Source of the DNA: an uncultured Oscillospiraceae bacterium
Lineage (GTDB): Bacteria > Bacillota > Clostridia > Oscillospirales > Oscillospiraceae
Direction of reading: 5' to 3'
Assembly (NCBI GenBank): GCA_934591815.1
Contig: CAKTPV010000002.1
Coordinates: 1-64,000 of the forward strand
DNA: 64,000 nucleotides
Below are positions 51,695-60,456 of the stretch, piece after piece. The stretch's first letter is position 1. Each line of letters starts with the position of its first letter. The position numbers and the translations under genes are program-made. The notes below the pieces were generated by a model. That model was not told the origin of the DNA. It was given only the letters and a program-made list of their open reading frames with translations, and made no database searches.

Positions 51695-52384
51695 ATGAAA
51701 ATAGGCGGGCTGCGGCAGCTGTCGCTGCTGGACTTCCCCGGCCGGGTCGCCTGCACGGTGTTCCTCTCCGGATGCAACCTGCGCTGCCCCTATTGCCACA
51801 ACCCCTCCCTCGTGCTGCCGTCGGACGAGCCGGAGGCTCTTTCGCAGCAGGCGCTGCTGGCCTTTCTGGACACGCGGCGCGGCAAGCTGGACGGTGTGTG
51901 TATCTCCGGCGGCGAGCCGACGCTCCACAAGGAGCTGCCCCAGCTGCTCCGTTGTATCCGGGAGCGGGGTTTTCTCACCAAGCTGGACACCAACGGCACG
52001 GATCCCGCCATGCTGGCGGCGCTTTTGCGGGAGGGGCTGCTGGACTATGTGGCCATGGATATCAAAAACGCACCCTCGCTGTACGCGCAGACCTGCGGCG
52101 GTATCGACCGTCTGGCGCAGGTACGGGAAAGCGCGGCGCTGCTGCTGGGCAGCGGCGTGGACTATGAGTTCCGCACCACCGTCTGTGCGCCGCTGCACAC
52201 GCCGGAGGCCATGGTCGAGATCGGCCAATGGCTGCAAGGCGCCAAGCGGTACTTCCTCCAGCCCTTCGTCGACCCCGGCGCGCTGCTGGGCGGCGGCGTC
52301 AGCCCTCTGCCGCATGAGGCTGTTTCCGCTCTGCGGGACAGTGTTTTGCCATATATCCCCTCCACGCAGATACGCGGAGAATAA
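51695..52384 (+). CDS. nrdG: anaerobic ribonucleotide reductase activating protein NrdG
   Basis: Radical SAM enzyme that puts the glycyl radical on NrdD. The 229-residue product has the cluster motif C27-NLR-C31-PY-C34 and the SAM-binding ISGGEPTLH. Placement before nrdD is reversed relative to E. coli but common in Clostridia. The ATG has GGGAGCGG upstream. The NrdR boxes and promoter in front imply induction when deoxynucleotides are scarce. Confidence 0.93.
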   Translation: MKIGGLRQLSLLDFPGRVACTVFLSGCNLRCPYCHNPSLVLPSDEPEALSQQALLAFLDTRRGKLDGVCISGGEPTLHKELPQLLRCIRERGFLTKLDTNGTDPAMLAALLREGLLDYVAMDIKNAPSLYAQTCGGIDRLAQVRESAALLLGSGVDYEFRTTVCAPLHTPEAMVEIGQWLQGAKRYFLQPFVDPGALLGGGVSPLPHEAVSALRDSVLPYIPSTQIRGE

Positions 52385-52405
52385 CGCTATAAAGGAGACA
52401 CGACC

Positions 52406-54772
52406 ATGTATCAAGTGATAAAAAGAGACGGCCACGCCGCCGAATTCAACATCAGCCGCATCTCCAGCGCCATCATGAAGGCCTTTGACGCCACCGGCAT
52501 CCCCTACAATTCGGATGTGATCGATCTGCTGTCCTTGCAGGTCACGGCGGACTACGCCGGGAAGATCAAGGACGGCCGGATCGAGGTGGAGACCATTCAG
52601 GACAGCGTGGAGGCCGTTTTGCAGCGGGCGGGCTACGCAGAGGTAGCCAAGGCCTATATCCTCTACCGTAAGAACCGGGAAAAGCTGCGGAACATGAGCT
52701 CCACCATTCTGGACTACAAGGGTCTGGTGGACGGCTACCTGAAGGTGTCCGACTGGCGCGTGAAGGAGAACTCCACCGTCACCTACTCCGTGGGCGGCCT
52801 GATTTTGTCCAACTCCGGCGCCATCACCGCCAACTACTGGCTCAGCGAGATCTATGACGAGGAGATCGGCGACGCCCACCGCAACGCGGACATCCACATC
52901 CACGACCTGTCCATGCTCACCGGCTACTGCGCCGGCTGGAGCCTGAAGCAGCTCATTCAGGAGGGTCTGGGCGGCATCCCCGGCAAGATCACCAGCGCCC
53001 CCGCCAAGCACCTGGCCACCCTGTGCAACCAGATGGTGAACTTCCTGGGCATCATGCAGAACGAGTGGGCGGGCGCGCAGGCCTTCTCCAGCTTCGACAC
53101 CTACCTCGCCCCCTTCGTCCGCACGGACAAGCTGGACTTCGAGGAGGTCAAGCACTGCATAGAGAGCTTTGTCTACGGCGTCAACACCCCCAGCCGCTGG
53201 GGTACGCAGGCGCCGTTCTCCAACATCACGCTGGACTGGACCGTTCCCGCCGACTTAGCCGGCCAGCCCTGCATCGTGGGCGGCAAGGCCATGGACTTTA
53301 CCTATGGCGACTGTCAGGCGGAGATGGATATGGTCAACCGGGCGTTCATCGAGGTGATGATCGAGGGCGACGCCAACGGCCGCGGCTTCCAGTACCCCAT
53401 CCCCACCTACTCCATCACCAAGGACTTCGACTGGGGCGAGACGGAGAACAACCGCCTGCTCTTTGAGATGACCGCCAAATTCGGCACGCCCTACTTCTCC
53501 AACTACATCAACTCCGACATGGAGCCCAGCGACGTCCGCTCCATGTGCTGCCGTCTGCGGCTGGATCTGCGGGAGCTGCGGAAAAAGAGCGGCGGCTTCT
53601 TCGGCAGCGGCGAGTCCACCGGCTCGGTGGGCGTGGTGACCATCAACCTGCCCCGTATCGCCTACCTCTCCCGGAATGAGGCAGAGTTCTTCTCCCGTCT
53701 CGACCACATGATGGACGTGGCGGCCCGGAGTCTGAAGATCAAGCGCACCACCATCGGCCGCCTGATGGACGAGGGGCTGTACCCCTACACCAAGCGGTAT
53801 CTGGGCAGCTTTGACAATCACTTCTCCACCATCGGTCTGGTGGGCATGAACGAGGCCGGCCTGAACGCCGCGTGGCTGCGGAAGGACCTGACCCACGAGG
53901 AGACGCAGGATTTCGCCGTCCGCGTCCTCAACCATATGCGTGAGCGGCTCAGCGACTATCAGGAGCAGTACGGCGACCTCTACAATCTGGAGGCCACCCC
54001 CGCCGAGTCCACCTCCTACCGTCTGGCCAAGCACGACAAGCAGCGCTATCCCGATATCGTCACCGCCCACGAGGGCGCAACGCCCTACTACACCAACTCC
54101 AGCCACCTGCCGGTGGGCTATACGGAGGATATCTTCGCGGCGCTGGACGTGCAGGACAAGCTCCAGACGCTGTATACCAGCGGCACGGTGTTCCACGCTT
54201 TCCTGGGTGAAAAGCTGCCCAGCTGGCAGTCCGCCGCTGCGCTGGTGCGGAAGATCGCGGAGAACTACGAGCTGCCCTACTACACCATCTCCCCCACCTA
54301 CTCCGTCTGCGCCGACCACGGCTATCTGGCGGGCGAGCATTTCACCTGCCCGGTGTGCGGCAAGAAGGCGGAGGTATACAGCCGTATCACCGGCTACTAC
54401 CGCCCGGTGCAGAACTGGAACGACGGCAAGAGTCAGGAGTATAAGGATCGCCGGACGTATCAGGTAGGTGGCGCGCAGAGCGCGGCAGCCCCCCGCCCGG
54501 CGCAGACCCCGGCACAGCCGGCGTCTGCCTGCACCGCCGACGCCCCCTGCACCCTGTTCGTCACCGCCACCTGCCCCAACTGCCGTGTCGTAAAGCCCCT
54601 GCTGCAACGGGCGGGCATCGCCTATGAGGAGCGGGACGTGGCGCAGCATCAGGAGGAGGCCGCGGCGCTGGGCCTGACACAGGCGCCCACGCTGGTGGTG
54701 CATAGCGACCCGCCGGTGCTGTACGCGGGCGTGGCCCGTATCCGGGAGTTCCTGAAGAACACCGCGCAGTGA
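52406..54772 (+). CDS. nrdD: anaerobic ribonucleoside-triphosphate reductase NrdD fused to a glutaredoxin-like domain
   Basis: Class III ribonucleotide reductase, 788 residues. An ATP-cone domain covers about 1-95 (allosteric control), then the catalytic barrel. Near the C-terminus four cysteines (SVCADHGY and FTCPVCG) form the zinc site, and the glycyl radical residue is G663 in RITGYYRP. After a proline- and alanine-rich linker comes an extra domain at about 714-788 with C723-P-N-C726 and APTLVV, a glutaredoxin/NrdH-like fold. Such a fused redoxin may supply the reducing electrons in place of formate. AAAGGAGA precedes the ATG. Confidence 0.93.
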   Translation: MYQVIKRDGHAAEFNISRISSAIMKAFDATGIPYNSDVIDLLSLQVTADYAGKIKDGRIEVETIQDSVEAVLQRAGYAEVAKAYILYRKNREKLRNMSSTILDYKGLVDGYLKVSDWRVKENSTVTYSVGGLILSNSGAITANYWLSEIYDEEIGDAHRNADIHIHDLSMLTGYCAGWSLKQLIQEGLGGIPGKITSAPAKHLATLCNQMVNFLGIMQNEWAGAQAFSSFDTYLAPFVRTDKLDFEEVKHCIESFVYGVNTPSRWGTQAPFSNITLDWTVPADLAGQPCIVGGKAMDFTYGDCQAEMDMVNRAFIEVMIEGDANGRGFQYPIPTYSITKDFDWGETENNRLLFEMTAKFGTPYFSNYINSDMEPSDVRSMCCRLRLDLRELRKKSGGFFGSGESTGSVGVVTINLPRIAYLSRNEAEFFSRLDHMMDVAARSLKIKRTTIGRLMDEGLYPYTKRYLGSFDNHFSTIGLVGMNEAGLNAAWLRKDLTHEETQDFAVRVLNHMRERLSDYQEQYGDLYNLEATPAESTSYRLAKHDKQRYPDIVTAHEGATPYYTNSSHLPVGYTEDIFAALDVQDKLQTLYTSGTVFHAFLGEKLPSWQSAAALVRKIAENYELPYYTISPTYSVCADHGYLAGEHFTCPVCGKKAEVYSRITGYYRPVQNWNDGKSQEYKDRRTYQVGGAQSAAAPRPAQTPAQPASACTADAPCTLFVTATCPNCRVVKPLLQRAGIAYEERDVAQHQEEAAALGLTQAPTLVVHSDPPVLYAGVARIREFLKNTAQ

Positions 54773-54775
54773 CCC

Positions 54776-54821
54776 ACAAAAAAACAGGAGCCGTCATTCA
54801 TTTCCGAATGACGGCTCCTGT
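54776..54821. terminator. bidirectional terminator after nrdD
   Basis: ACAGGAGCCGTCATTC (54784-54799) pairs perfectly with GAATGACGGCTCCTGT (54806-54821). The A-run at 54777-54784 gives a strong U-tract on the minus strand; on the plus strand only TTT follows. Confidence 0.88.
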
Positions 54822-54859
54822 TTCTCGTATTGGCTGGCTTTTCACGCCGCGCCCGCCGG

Positions 54860-55069
54860 TCAGAGAAGGGCGGGGCGCTGGGAAAGCAGCACCATCAGCA
54901 GATTGCAGACCACAAAGGCAATGACTGCAATGAGCACCGCGACCCCTGCACGCAGCTTTTTCCCCCTTCGCTTTTGTATCAGCGCGGCGCAGGCGATGCC
55001 GATACCGGCGACCAGCAGCGAGATGCCCAGCATCTGCCAGAGCCATGATACCTCCAGTAATCCTCTCAT
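54860..55069 (-). CDS. small two-helix membrane protein of unknown function
   Basis: A 69-residue protein with two hydrophobic segments (about 8-28 and 40-60) separated by a basic turn (IQKRRGKKLR). ATG at 55069 has GGAGG seven bases upstream; the ATG at 55075 touches that site. It starts 24 bases after the MscS-type channel gene and is probably cotranscribed. I do not recognise the family. Confidence 0.65.
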   Translation of the reverse strand: MRGLLEVSWLWQMLGISLLVAGIGIACAALIQKRRGKKLRAGVAVLIAVIAFVVCNLLMVLLSQRPALL

Positions 55070-55093
55070 ATCCATCCTCCGTTCCTTCGCGTT

Positions 55094-55909
55094 TTATTTC
55101 CGTTCCAGCACATGGACGTTCAGGTGGTCGTAGGTCATCTCCACACCGTGAGCGGCAAAGGCGGTACGCAGATTCTCGTTCAGGGTGTAGTAGACGTCCC
55201 AGTAGTCCTTGGTCTCCGCCCAGCACCGCACGCTGTATTCGATGGCGCTGCTGCCGTAGTCGGTGAGGTAGGCGCAGGGCGCCGGCTCCGCCAGCACGTG
55301 CGGCGTGGCGGCCACCGCCTCCAGACAAGCGGCCTTCACCACCTCGGTGGGCGCGTCGTAGGATGCCGTCACCGTGCGCACCACACGGCGGCGTCCCATG
55401 GCGGTATAGTTGACGATGCGGGAGGAGGACAGCTCCTTGTTGGGCTGCATGATGACCTGACCGTTGAATGTCTCCAGCTTCGTGTGGTTCAGCGTGATCT
55501 CCCGCACCACGCCCGACGTACCGGCCACCTCGATCTCGTCGCCGATATTGAAGGGGTGGGACGACAGGATCACCAGACCGCCCGCCACGTTGCCCAGAAT
55601 GTCCTCCGCCGCCAGTGTGACGCCCAATGTCAGCACCGACACCAGCGCCGTCAGGGATGAGGTGTTCAGCCCCAGTGCCTCCGCTGTGATGATGCCGGCC
55701 AGCGTGTAGAAAATCACCTTGAGCGTCGTCAGGATGATCTGCCGCAGCCGTGCCGTCAGCTTCTTGCTGCGGTTCAGCAGCCTTTTCGCCAGCTTCAGCA
55801 GCAGCCGTGCCGCCACCAGGCAGACCAGCAGCGTCAGCAGCGCCGACAGAATGCGGCTCAGGCTGTACCCGCCCAGCGAGGTCTGCAAGATCTTTGTGAG
55901 TTCCTCCAT
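55094..55909 (-). CDS. mscS: small-conductance mechanosensitive channel, MscS family
   Basis: A 271-residue channel that opens under membrane tension to release solutes. Three membrane helices come first, the third being the pore helix with the glycine/alanine pattern around AAEDILGNVAGGL. The beta domain begins HPFNIGDEIEV, with TSGVVREITL, and the C-terminal domain follows. ATG at 55909 follows AAAGGAGA; much longer frames upstream run into another gene. The length is close to that of E. coli MscS. Confidence 0.92.
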   Translation of the reverse strand: MEELTKILQTSLGGYSLSRILSALLTLLVCLVAARLLLKLAKRLLNRSKKLTARLRQIILTTLKVIFYTLAGIITAEALGLNTSSLTALVSVLTLGVTLAAEDILGNVAGGLVILSSHPFNIGDEIEVAGTSGVVREITLNHTKLETFNGQVIMQPNKELSSSRIVNYTAMGRRRVVRTVTASYDAPTEVVKAACLEAVAATPHVLAEPAPCAYLTDYGSSAIEYSVRCWAETKDYWDVYYTLNENLRTAFAAHGVEMTYDHLNVHVLERK

Positions 55910-55978
55910 GGCGCGTCTCCTTTCGTTTACTGGTGTCAGTATACCAAACCGCCCTGCGATTTGCAATTCCCGCCGCCG

Positions 55979-56021
55979 TAAAAAAAGAACCGGTGCAGCT
56001 GAGCTGCACCGGTTCTTTTTT
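55979..56021. terminator. terminator between the HdeD-like gene and mscS
   Basis: GAACCGGTGCAGC (55987-55999) pairs with GCTGCACCGGTTC (56003-56015) around TGA, with an A-run before and T-run after, so it works on both strands. Confidence 0.9.
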
Positions 56022-56025
56022 GCGT

Positions 56026-56625
56026 TTACTCGATCTCGAAATCGTCCGTCTCGATGACGTCCGGCCGCTGGTGATCTACCACCTTCACGGCGCACAGCGC
56101 CACACTGAGATTCAGCGCGCCATCCAGCAGCAGCGACGCGCCCATCAGCATCACCATGACCCGTGCGCCCTCCGCCGGACGCAGCACCAGCAGCAGCCCG
56201 ATCACGCCGGTCAGCACCGCCAGCAGCAGCACCAGCCACCACTGACCGATACCGAAGCGCTTGGCCTCCACCGCCACCTGGATCTTGAACAGGCCGTCCG
56301 CCAGCACCGGAATGCCGAACATGACGCACAGGAACGTCATGGCCTCGCCGGGATGGCACAGCGTGATGATCCCCACGGCGATAAGCAGGATGCCGAACGC
56401 CAGATCGTACTGGAATGCCAGCCGGAACAGATCCTTGGAGAAATAGCCGCCCAGCTTGATGGCGCCGCAGATCACCATGCCGATGCCCAGCGCCCTGCCG
56501 ATCCACGGCACGCACCGCTCCGCTGTGATGAACAGCACCACGCCCAGCACACAGAACAGTGCCGATACCACGATATACCCCGTTTTCACCGCCCACAAAG
56601 GGCCGGTAGACCTCACATTACGCAT
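56026..56625 (-). CDS. HdeD-like DUF308 membrane protein
   Basis: A 199-residue polytopic protein with six hydrophobic segments in three pairs, the pattern of the HdeD/DUF308 family. Typical text is FGILLIAVGIITLCHPGEAMTF and GLLLVLRPAEGARVM. The C-terminal tail is acidic and cytoplasmic. HdeD in E. coli is linked to acid resistance, but the function in Firmicutes is not known to me. ATG at 56625 follows GGGAG ten bases upstream. It is probably monocistronic. Confidence 0.8.
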   Translation of the reverse strand: MRNVRSTGPLWAVKTGYIVVSALFCVLGVVLFITAERCVPWIGRALGIGMVICGAIKLGGYFSKDLFRLAFQYDLAFGILLIAVGIITLCHPGEAMTFLCVMFGIPVLADGLFKIQVAVEAKRFGIGQWWLVLLLAVLTGVIGLLLVLRPAEGARVMVMLMGASLLLDGALNLSVALCAVKVVDHQRPDVIETDDFEIE

Positions 56626-56705
56626 ACACCTGCATCTCCCTTCCACGCCGCAGCGTCTTTTATCTCCCGTATCATAGCGCAGCGGGGCGCAGGGCGGTAC
56701 AGGCA

Positions 56706-56737
56706 GAAAAAACAGATGCCCGAAATCCGGACATCTG
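56706..56737 (-). terminator. terminator after the TetR gene
   Basis: On the minus strand CAGATG-T-CCG pairs with CGG-G-CATCTG, followed by six T residues (56712-56707). Confidence 0.75.
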
Positions 56738-56786
56738 TCTGTATGCGTCTGATTTTCAGACATTTTCGTCGGTTTGTCTACTGTGC

Positions 56787-57347
56787 TTACGCCTGCCCGT
56801 TGCTGTGGGCCACGATCAGCTCCGGTACGCCGCGGCACAGCTGGATCATCCGCTGCAGGTCGGCAAAGGACTCCTCCTTCATGCCGCCGCTGACCCAGTC
56901 GATCCACACGCCGAACAGCTGACACTTCATGAACTGCACCACCACCCGCCGGTCGTCCTCCGTAATGGCGGTGTTGGTGAACGCCGTGGCGATATAGGTC
57001 TTGACCACATACTCGCACAGCCGCATGGTGTCCTGCAGGAACATATCCCGGTTGGAGGAGTTGAAGATGTGCATGACAGCCCGGCGGTTCTCCCGCGCCG
57101 TGTGGAACGCCACGGAAAAGCACTCCTCCATGGAGGAGATGGTGGGGTACTGGCGGATGAGCTGGTCCGTCTGCTCCGTCACGATCTCGCCCAGCAGAGA
57201 AGGGATGTCCTGAAAATGGTAGTAGAAGGAGTTCCGGTTGATGCCGCAGTCCTCCACGATATCGCGGACGCTGATCTTATTCAGCGGCTTCTGGCTCAGC
57301 AGCTTCATAAACGACGCCTTGATGGCCTGTTTCGTAAAATTCGCCAT
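56787..57347 (-). CDS. TetR/AcrR family transcriptional regulator
   Basis: A 186-residue regulator. The N-terminal helix-turn-helix is clear: KISVRDIVEDCGINRNSFYYHFQDI at about 24-48. The C-terminal domain resembles the group found with dihydroxyacetone kinase regulators, and its ligand is unknown. It lies 80 bases downstream of nfnB, with a hairpin between, so it may be read through at a low level. AGGAGGAG precedes the ATG. Confidence 0.88.
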   Translation of the reverse strand: MANFTKQAIKASFMKLLSQKPLNKISVRDIVEDCGINRNSFYYHFQDIPSLLGEIVTEQTDQLIRQYPTISSMEECFSVAFHTARENRRAVMHIFNSSNRDMFLQDTMRLCEYVVKTYIATAFTNTAITEDDRRVVVQFMKCQLFGVWIDWVSGGMKEESFADLQRMIQLCRGVPELIVAHSNGQA

Positions 57348-57371
57348 GGTACTCCTCCTGTTTTCTGTGGT

Positions 57372-57408
57372 ACAAAGCCCGCCCTACGGCTGTTCGCCGA
57401 GGGCGGGC
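57372..57408 (-). terminator. hairpin after nfnB
   Basis: GCCCGCCCT and AGGGCGGGC form a nine-base stem (57377-57385 with 57400-57408), with a smaller inner stem. Only TTTGT follows on the minus strand, so it is a weak or partial terminator. Confidence 0.55.
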
Positions 57409-57426
57409 CGTATGTAGTCCCTTTTA

Positions 57427-58827
57427 TTATTTGGCGCTCAGGTACTCGTCAATGGACTTGGCGCCCAGCTTGCCGGCGCCCATGGCCAGAATGACGGTGG
57501 CCGCGCCGGTCACGGCGTCGCCGCCGGCGTACACCGCCTGCCGGGAGGTGAGGCCCTCCTCGTTGACGATGATGCCGCCCTTCCTGTTGACCTCCAAGCC
57601 CTTGGTGGTGGACTTGATGAGGGGGTTGGGGCTGGTGCCCAGCGACATGATGACAGCGTCCACCGGCAGATCGAACTCGCTGCCCTTCTTCTCCACGGGG
57701 CGGCGGCGGCCGGAGGCGTCCGGCTCACCCAGCTCCATCTCGATGCAGGTCATGGACTTCACGCAATCCTGCTCGTCGCCGTTGATCTGCACGGGGTTGT
57801 TCAGCGTCTTGAAGATGACGCCCTCCTCGATGGCGTGCTCCACCTCCTCATGACGGGCGGGCAGCTCCTCCATGCCGCGGCGGTACACCACGTACACCTC
57901 GGCGCCCAGCCGCTTGGAGCAGCGGGCAGCGTCCATGGCCACATTGCCGCCGCCGACGACGGCCACGGTCTTGCCCTTCAGATCCATGATGGGCGTGTCG
58001 CTGTCAGGCAGGTACGCCTTCATCAGGTTGATACGGGTCAGGAACTCGTTGGCGGAGTAGACGCCCTTCAGGTTCTCGCCGGGGATGTTCATGAACATGG
58101 GCAGACCGGCGCCGGAACCGATAAACACCGCCTCGAAGCCGTTCTCCTCCATGAGCTCGTCGATGGTGATGGTGCGGCCCACCACGGTGTTGGTCTCCAC
58201 CTTCACGCCCATGGCCTTCAGGCCGTCCACTTCCTTCTGGACGATGGCCTTGGGCAGACGGAACTCGGGGATGCCGTACACCAGCACGCCGCCGGCCAGA
58301 TGCAGCGCCTCGAACACCGTGACCTCATAGCCCTTCTTGGCGAGGTCGCCGGCGCAGGTCAGACCTGCGGGGCCGGAGCCGATGACGGCCACCTTATGGC
58401 CGTTGGAGGCGGGCTTGGCAGGCGCCTCGGTGCTGTGGGCGTTGTGCCAGTCGGCCACAAAGCGCTCCAGACGGCCGATACCCACGGGATCGCCCTTCTT
58501 GCCGCGGACGCAGTGCATCTCGCACTGGCTCTCCTGCGGGCAGACGCGGCCGCAGACGGCGGGCAGGGAGCTGGTCTGATGGATCACCTGATAGGCGCCC
58601 TCATAGTCCTTCTCCACGATCTTCTGAATAAACTCAGGAATGCGCACGTTGACAGGGCAGCCGTCCACGCAGGGATGGTTCTTACAGTTCAGGCAGCGGG
58701 CGGCCTCGTCCAGCGCCTGCTCCTCGGTGTAGCCCAGCGCTACCTCCAGGAAGTTCTTGTTGCGGACCTGCGGGTCCTGAGAAGGCATCTCGTTCTTATC
58801 CAAACGCATATTGATCTTGGCAGCCAT
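57427..58827 (-). CDS. nfnB: NfnB, large subunit of NADH-dependent ferredoxin:NADP+ oxidoreductase
   Basis: A 466-residue flavoprotein of the glutamate synthase small subunit family, here the large subunit of the electron-bifurcating NfnAB complex. The N-terminal cysteines (CLNCKNHPCVDGCP and CGRVCPQESQCE) bind two 4Fe-4S clusters. FAD site GSGPAGLTCAGDLAKKG and NADPH site GGGNVAMDAARCSKRLG follow. It would otherwise be annotated as GltD; the adjacent small subunit and lack of GltB favour NfnB. AAGTAAGATGG lies at the start, two bases after the nfnA stop. Confidence 0.9.
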   Translation of the reverse strand: MAAKINMRLDKNEMPSQDPQVRNKNFLEVALGYTEEQALDEAARCLNCKNHPCVDGCPVNVRIPEFIQKIVEKDYEGAYQVIHQTSSLPAVCGRVCPQESQCEMHCVRGKKGDPVGIGRLERFVADWHNAHSTEAPAKPASNGHKVAVIGSGPAGLTCAGDLAKKGYEVTVFEALHLAGGVLVYGIPEFRLPKAIVQKEVDGLKAMGVKVETNTVVGRTITIDELMEENGFEAVFIGSGAGLPMFMNIPGENLKGVYSANEFLTRINLMKAYLPDSDTPIMDLKGKTVAVVGGGNVAMDAARCSKRLGAEVYVVYRRGMEELPARHEEVEHAIEEGVIFKTLNNPVQINGDEQDCVKSMTCIEMELGEPDASGRRRPVEKKGSEFDLPVDAVIMSLGTSPNPLIKSTTKGLEVNRKGGIIVNEEGLTSRQAVYAGGDAVTGAATVILAMGAGKLGAKSIDEYLSAK

Positions 58828-58828
58828 C

Positions 58829-59671
58829 TTACTTTACCTCCTGCTTGAACAGATTGCAGACTTCCTCGTGCTTATGCACCTCGAAGTCGTGGTACATCTG
58901 GTTGCGCTTTACGGCCAGATCCCAGTCCACCTTGTGACCGTCGAAGTCGGGGCCGTCCACGCAGGCGAACTTGGTCTCGCCGCCCACGGTCAGGCGGCAG
59001 CCGCCGCACATACCGGTGCCATCGATCATGATGGGGCTCATGGACACGGTGGTGGGCACGCCGTAGGGCTCGGTGGTCTTGCAGACGAACTTCATCATGA
59101 CCATGGGGCCGATGGCGAAGATCTCGTCATACTGGTTGCCGTCGTCCAGCAGCTGCTTCAGCGCCTCGGTGACCAGACCCTTCTGGCCGTAGGAGCCGTC
59201 GTCGGTGCAGACCTTCAGTACGGAGGAGACAGCCTTGAACTTGTCCTCCAGAATGACCACGTCCTTGCTCTTGAAGCCCACCACTGCGTGGACCTCAGCA
59301 CCGCAGTCGTGGAATTTCTTCAGCACGGGGTAGGCGATGGCACAGCCCACGCCGCCGCCGACGACGCAGACCTTTTTCTTTCCCTCCGTCTCGGTGGGAC
59401 GGCCCAGGGGGCCGACAAAGTCGTGCAGGCACTCGCCCTGCTGCTTGTGGCTCAGCTTCTCGGTGGTGGCGCCAACGGTCTGGACGATGATGGTCACGGT
59501 ACCCTTTTCCCGGTCGTAGTCATGGATCGTAATGGGGATACGCTCACCCTTTTCGTCCACACGCAGGATGATGAACTGGCCCGGCTCCGCCTTTCTGGCG
59601 ACCATGGGCGCTTCGATCTCGTACAGGATCACGGTGGGCTTCAGCGCTTCTTTTCTAACGATGCGGTACAT
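58829..59671 (-). CDS. nfnA: NfnA, small subunit of NADH-dependent ferredoxin:NADP+ oxidoreductase
   Basis: A 280-residue PyrK-like FAD and [2Fe-2S] protein that receives electrons from NADH in the bifurcating complex with NfnB. FAD motif RIPITIHDYD, NAD motif VGGGVGCAIAYPVLK, and the iron-sulfur loop MCGGC with a fourth cysteine in KFACVDGPDFDGH. It precedes nfnB on the same strand with almost no gap and has a strong promoter. The pair balances NADH, NADPH and ferredoxin in fermenting anaerobes. Confidence 0.92.
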   Translation of the reverse strand: MYRIVRKEALKPTVILYEIEAPMVARKAEPGQFIILRVDEKGERIPITIHDYDREKGTVTIIVQTVGATTEKLSHKQQGECLHDFVGPLGRPTETEGKKKVCVVGGGVGCAIAYPVLKKFHDCGAEVHAVVGFKSKDVVILEDKFKAVSSVLKVCTDDGSYGQKGLVTEALKQLLDDGNQYDEIFAIGPMVMMKFVCKTTEPYGVPTTVSMSPIMIDGTGMCGGCRLTVGGETKFACVDGPDFDGHKVDWDLAVKRNQMYHDFEVHKHEEVCNLFKQEVK

Positions 59672-59746
59672 ACATCACGGCTCCTTCTCATTATAGTCTG
59701 GCATCCGCCATTGGGTCATGGGCGCGTTACGCCCGTTCTTCGCTTT

Positions 59747-59775
59747 ATTGTATCACCAATGGGCAGACCCGTCAA
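59747..59775 (-). promoter_or_regulatory. nfnA-nfnB promoter
   Basis: Minus-strand TTGACG (59770-59775), 17-base spacer, TACAAT (59747-59752). Confidence 0.75.
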
Positions 59776-59799
59776 TCTTCACTTGCGTCAAGCAGCCGC

Positions 59800-60453
59800 T
59801 TAAATCACCTGACGCAGCAGCACCCGGCGGCCCTGAATGTCCACCAGCTTCTCGTCCCGCATTTTCTTCAGCTCCCGCATCATGGCGCTGCGGTCTGTGG
59901 AGATATAGTCCGCCAGCGCGCTGAGGGAGAAGGGCAGGGAGAACTCTCCGCCCCGGCTCTTGGCGGCCAGCAGAGAGAAGTAGCACAGCAGCTTATCCCG
60001 GATGCTCCGGCGGCTCAGCACCTCCACCCGCTCGTAGAGGGAGGTGGCCTTCTCCGCCACCAGCTGGAACATATTCTCCACCACCTGTGTGTGGTGGGCG
60101 CAGGCGTTCTCGCACCGCTTCGTCACCTGATCCGCCGCCATGAGCCATACACGGCACGGCACCTCCGCCACCACGGTGATGCTGTCTCCCGCCACGTTCT
60201 CGAACATCAGCATCTCGCCGAAAACGCCGCCGCGCTCCAGCCGCTCCAGGATCGTCCGGCTGCCCTGATGGTCGATGCGCTCGATGACGGCGGCGCCCTG
60301 CGTCAGAACGCCTACCATGTTGCGTCCCTCGGAAAAGTCGTAGATGACCTCGCCGGCGTGGAAGCTGTACTCCCGCATATCGAAGCAGGTACGCATGGCC
60401 TGCTGGGATTCCTCACTGACATCCCGGAACAACGGGGATACGCCGATCTCCAT
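59800..60453 (-). CDS. Crp/Fnr family transcriptional regulator
   Basis: A 217-residue regulator with a cyclic-nucleotide-binding-like beta barrel (about 20-115), the long dimer helix, and a winged helix at the C-terminus with LADYISTDRSAMMRELKKM. The N-terminal CxxCxxC cluster of oxygen-sensing Fnr is absent, so it probably is not an iron-sulfur oxygen sensor. The effector is unknown. It begins three bases after the PAP2 gene stops; GGGAGGTA supplies the ribosome binding site. Confidence 0.88.
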   Translation of the reverse strand: MEIGVSPLFRDVSEESQQAMRTCFDMREYSFHAGEVIYDFSEGRNMVGVLTQGAAVIERIDHQGSRTILERLERGGVFGEMLMFENVAGDSITVVAEVPCRVWLMAADQVTKRCENACAHHTQVVENMFQLVAEKATSLYERVEVLSRRSIRDKLLCYFSLLAAKSRGGEFSLPFSLSALADYISTDRSAMMRELKKMRDEKLVDIQGRRVLLRQVI

Positions 60454-60456
60454 ACC

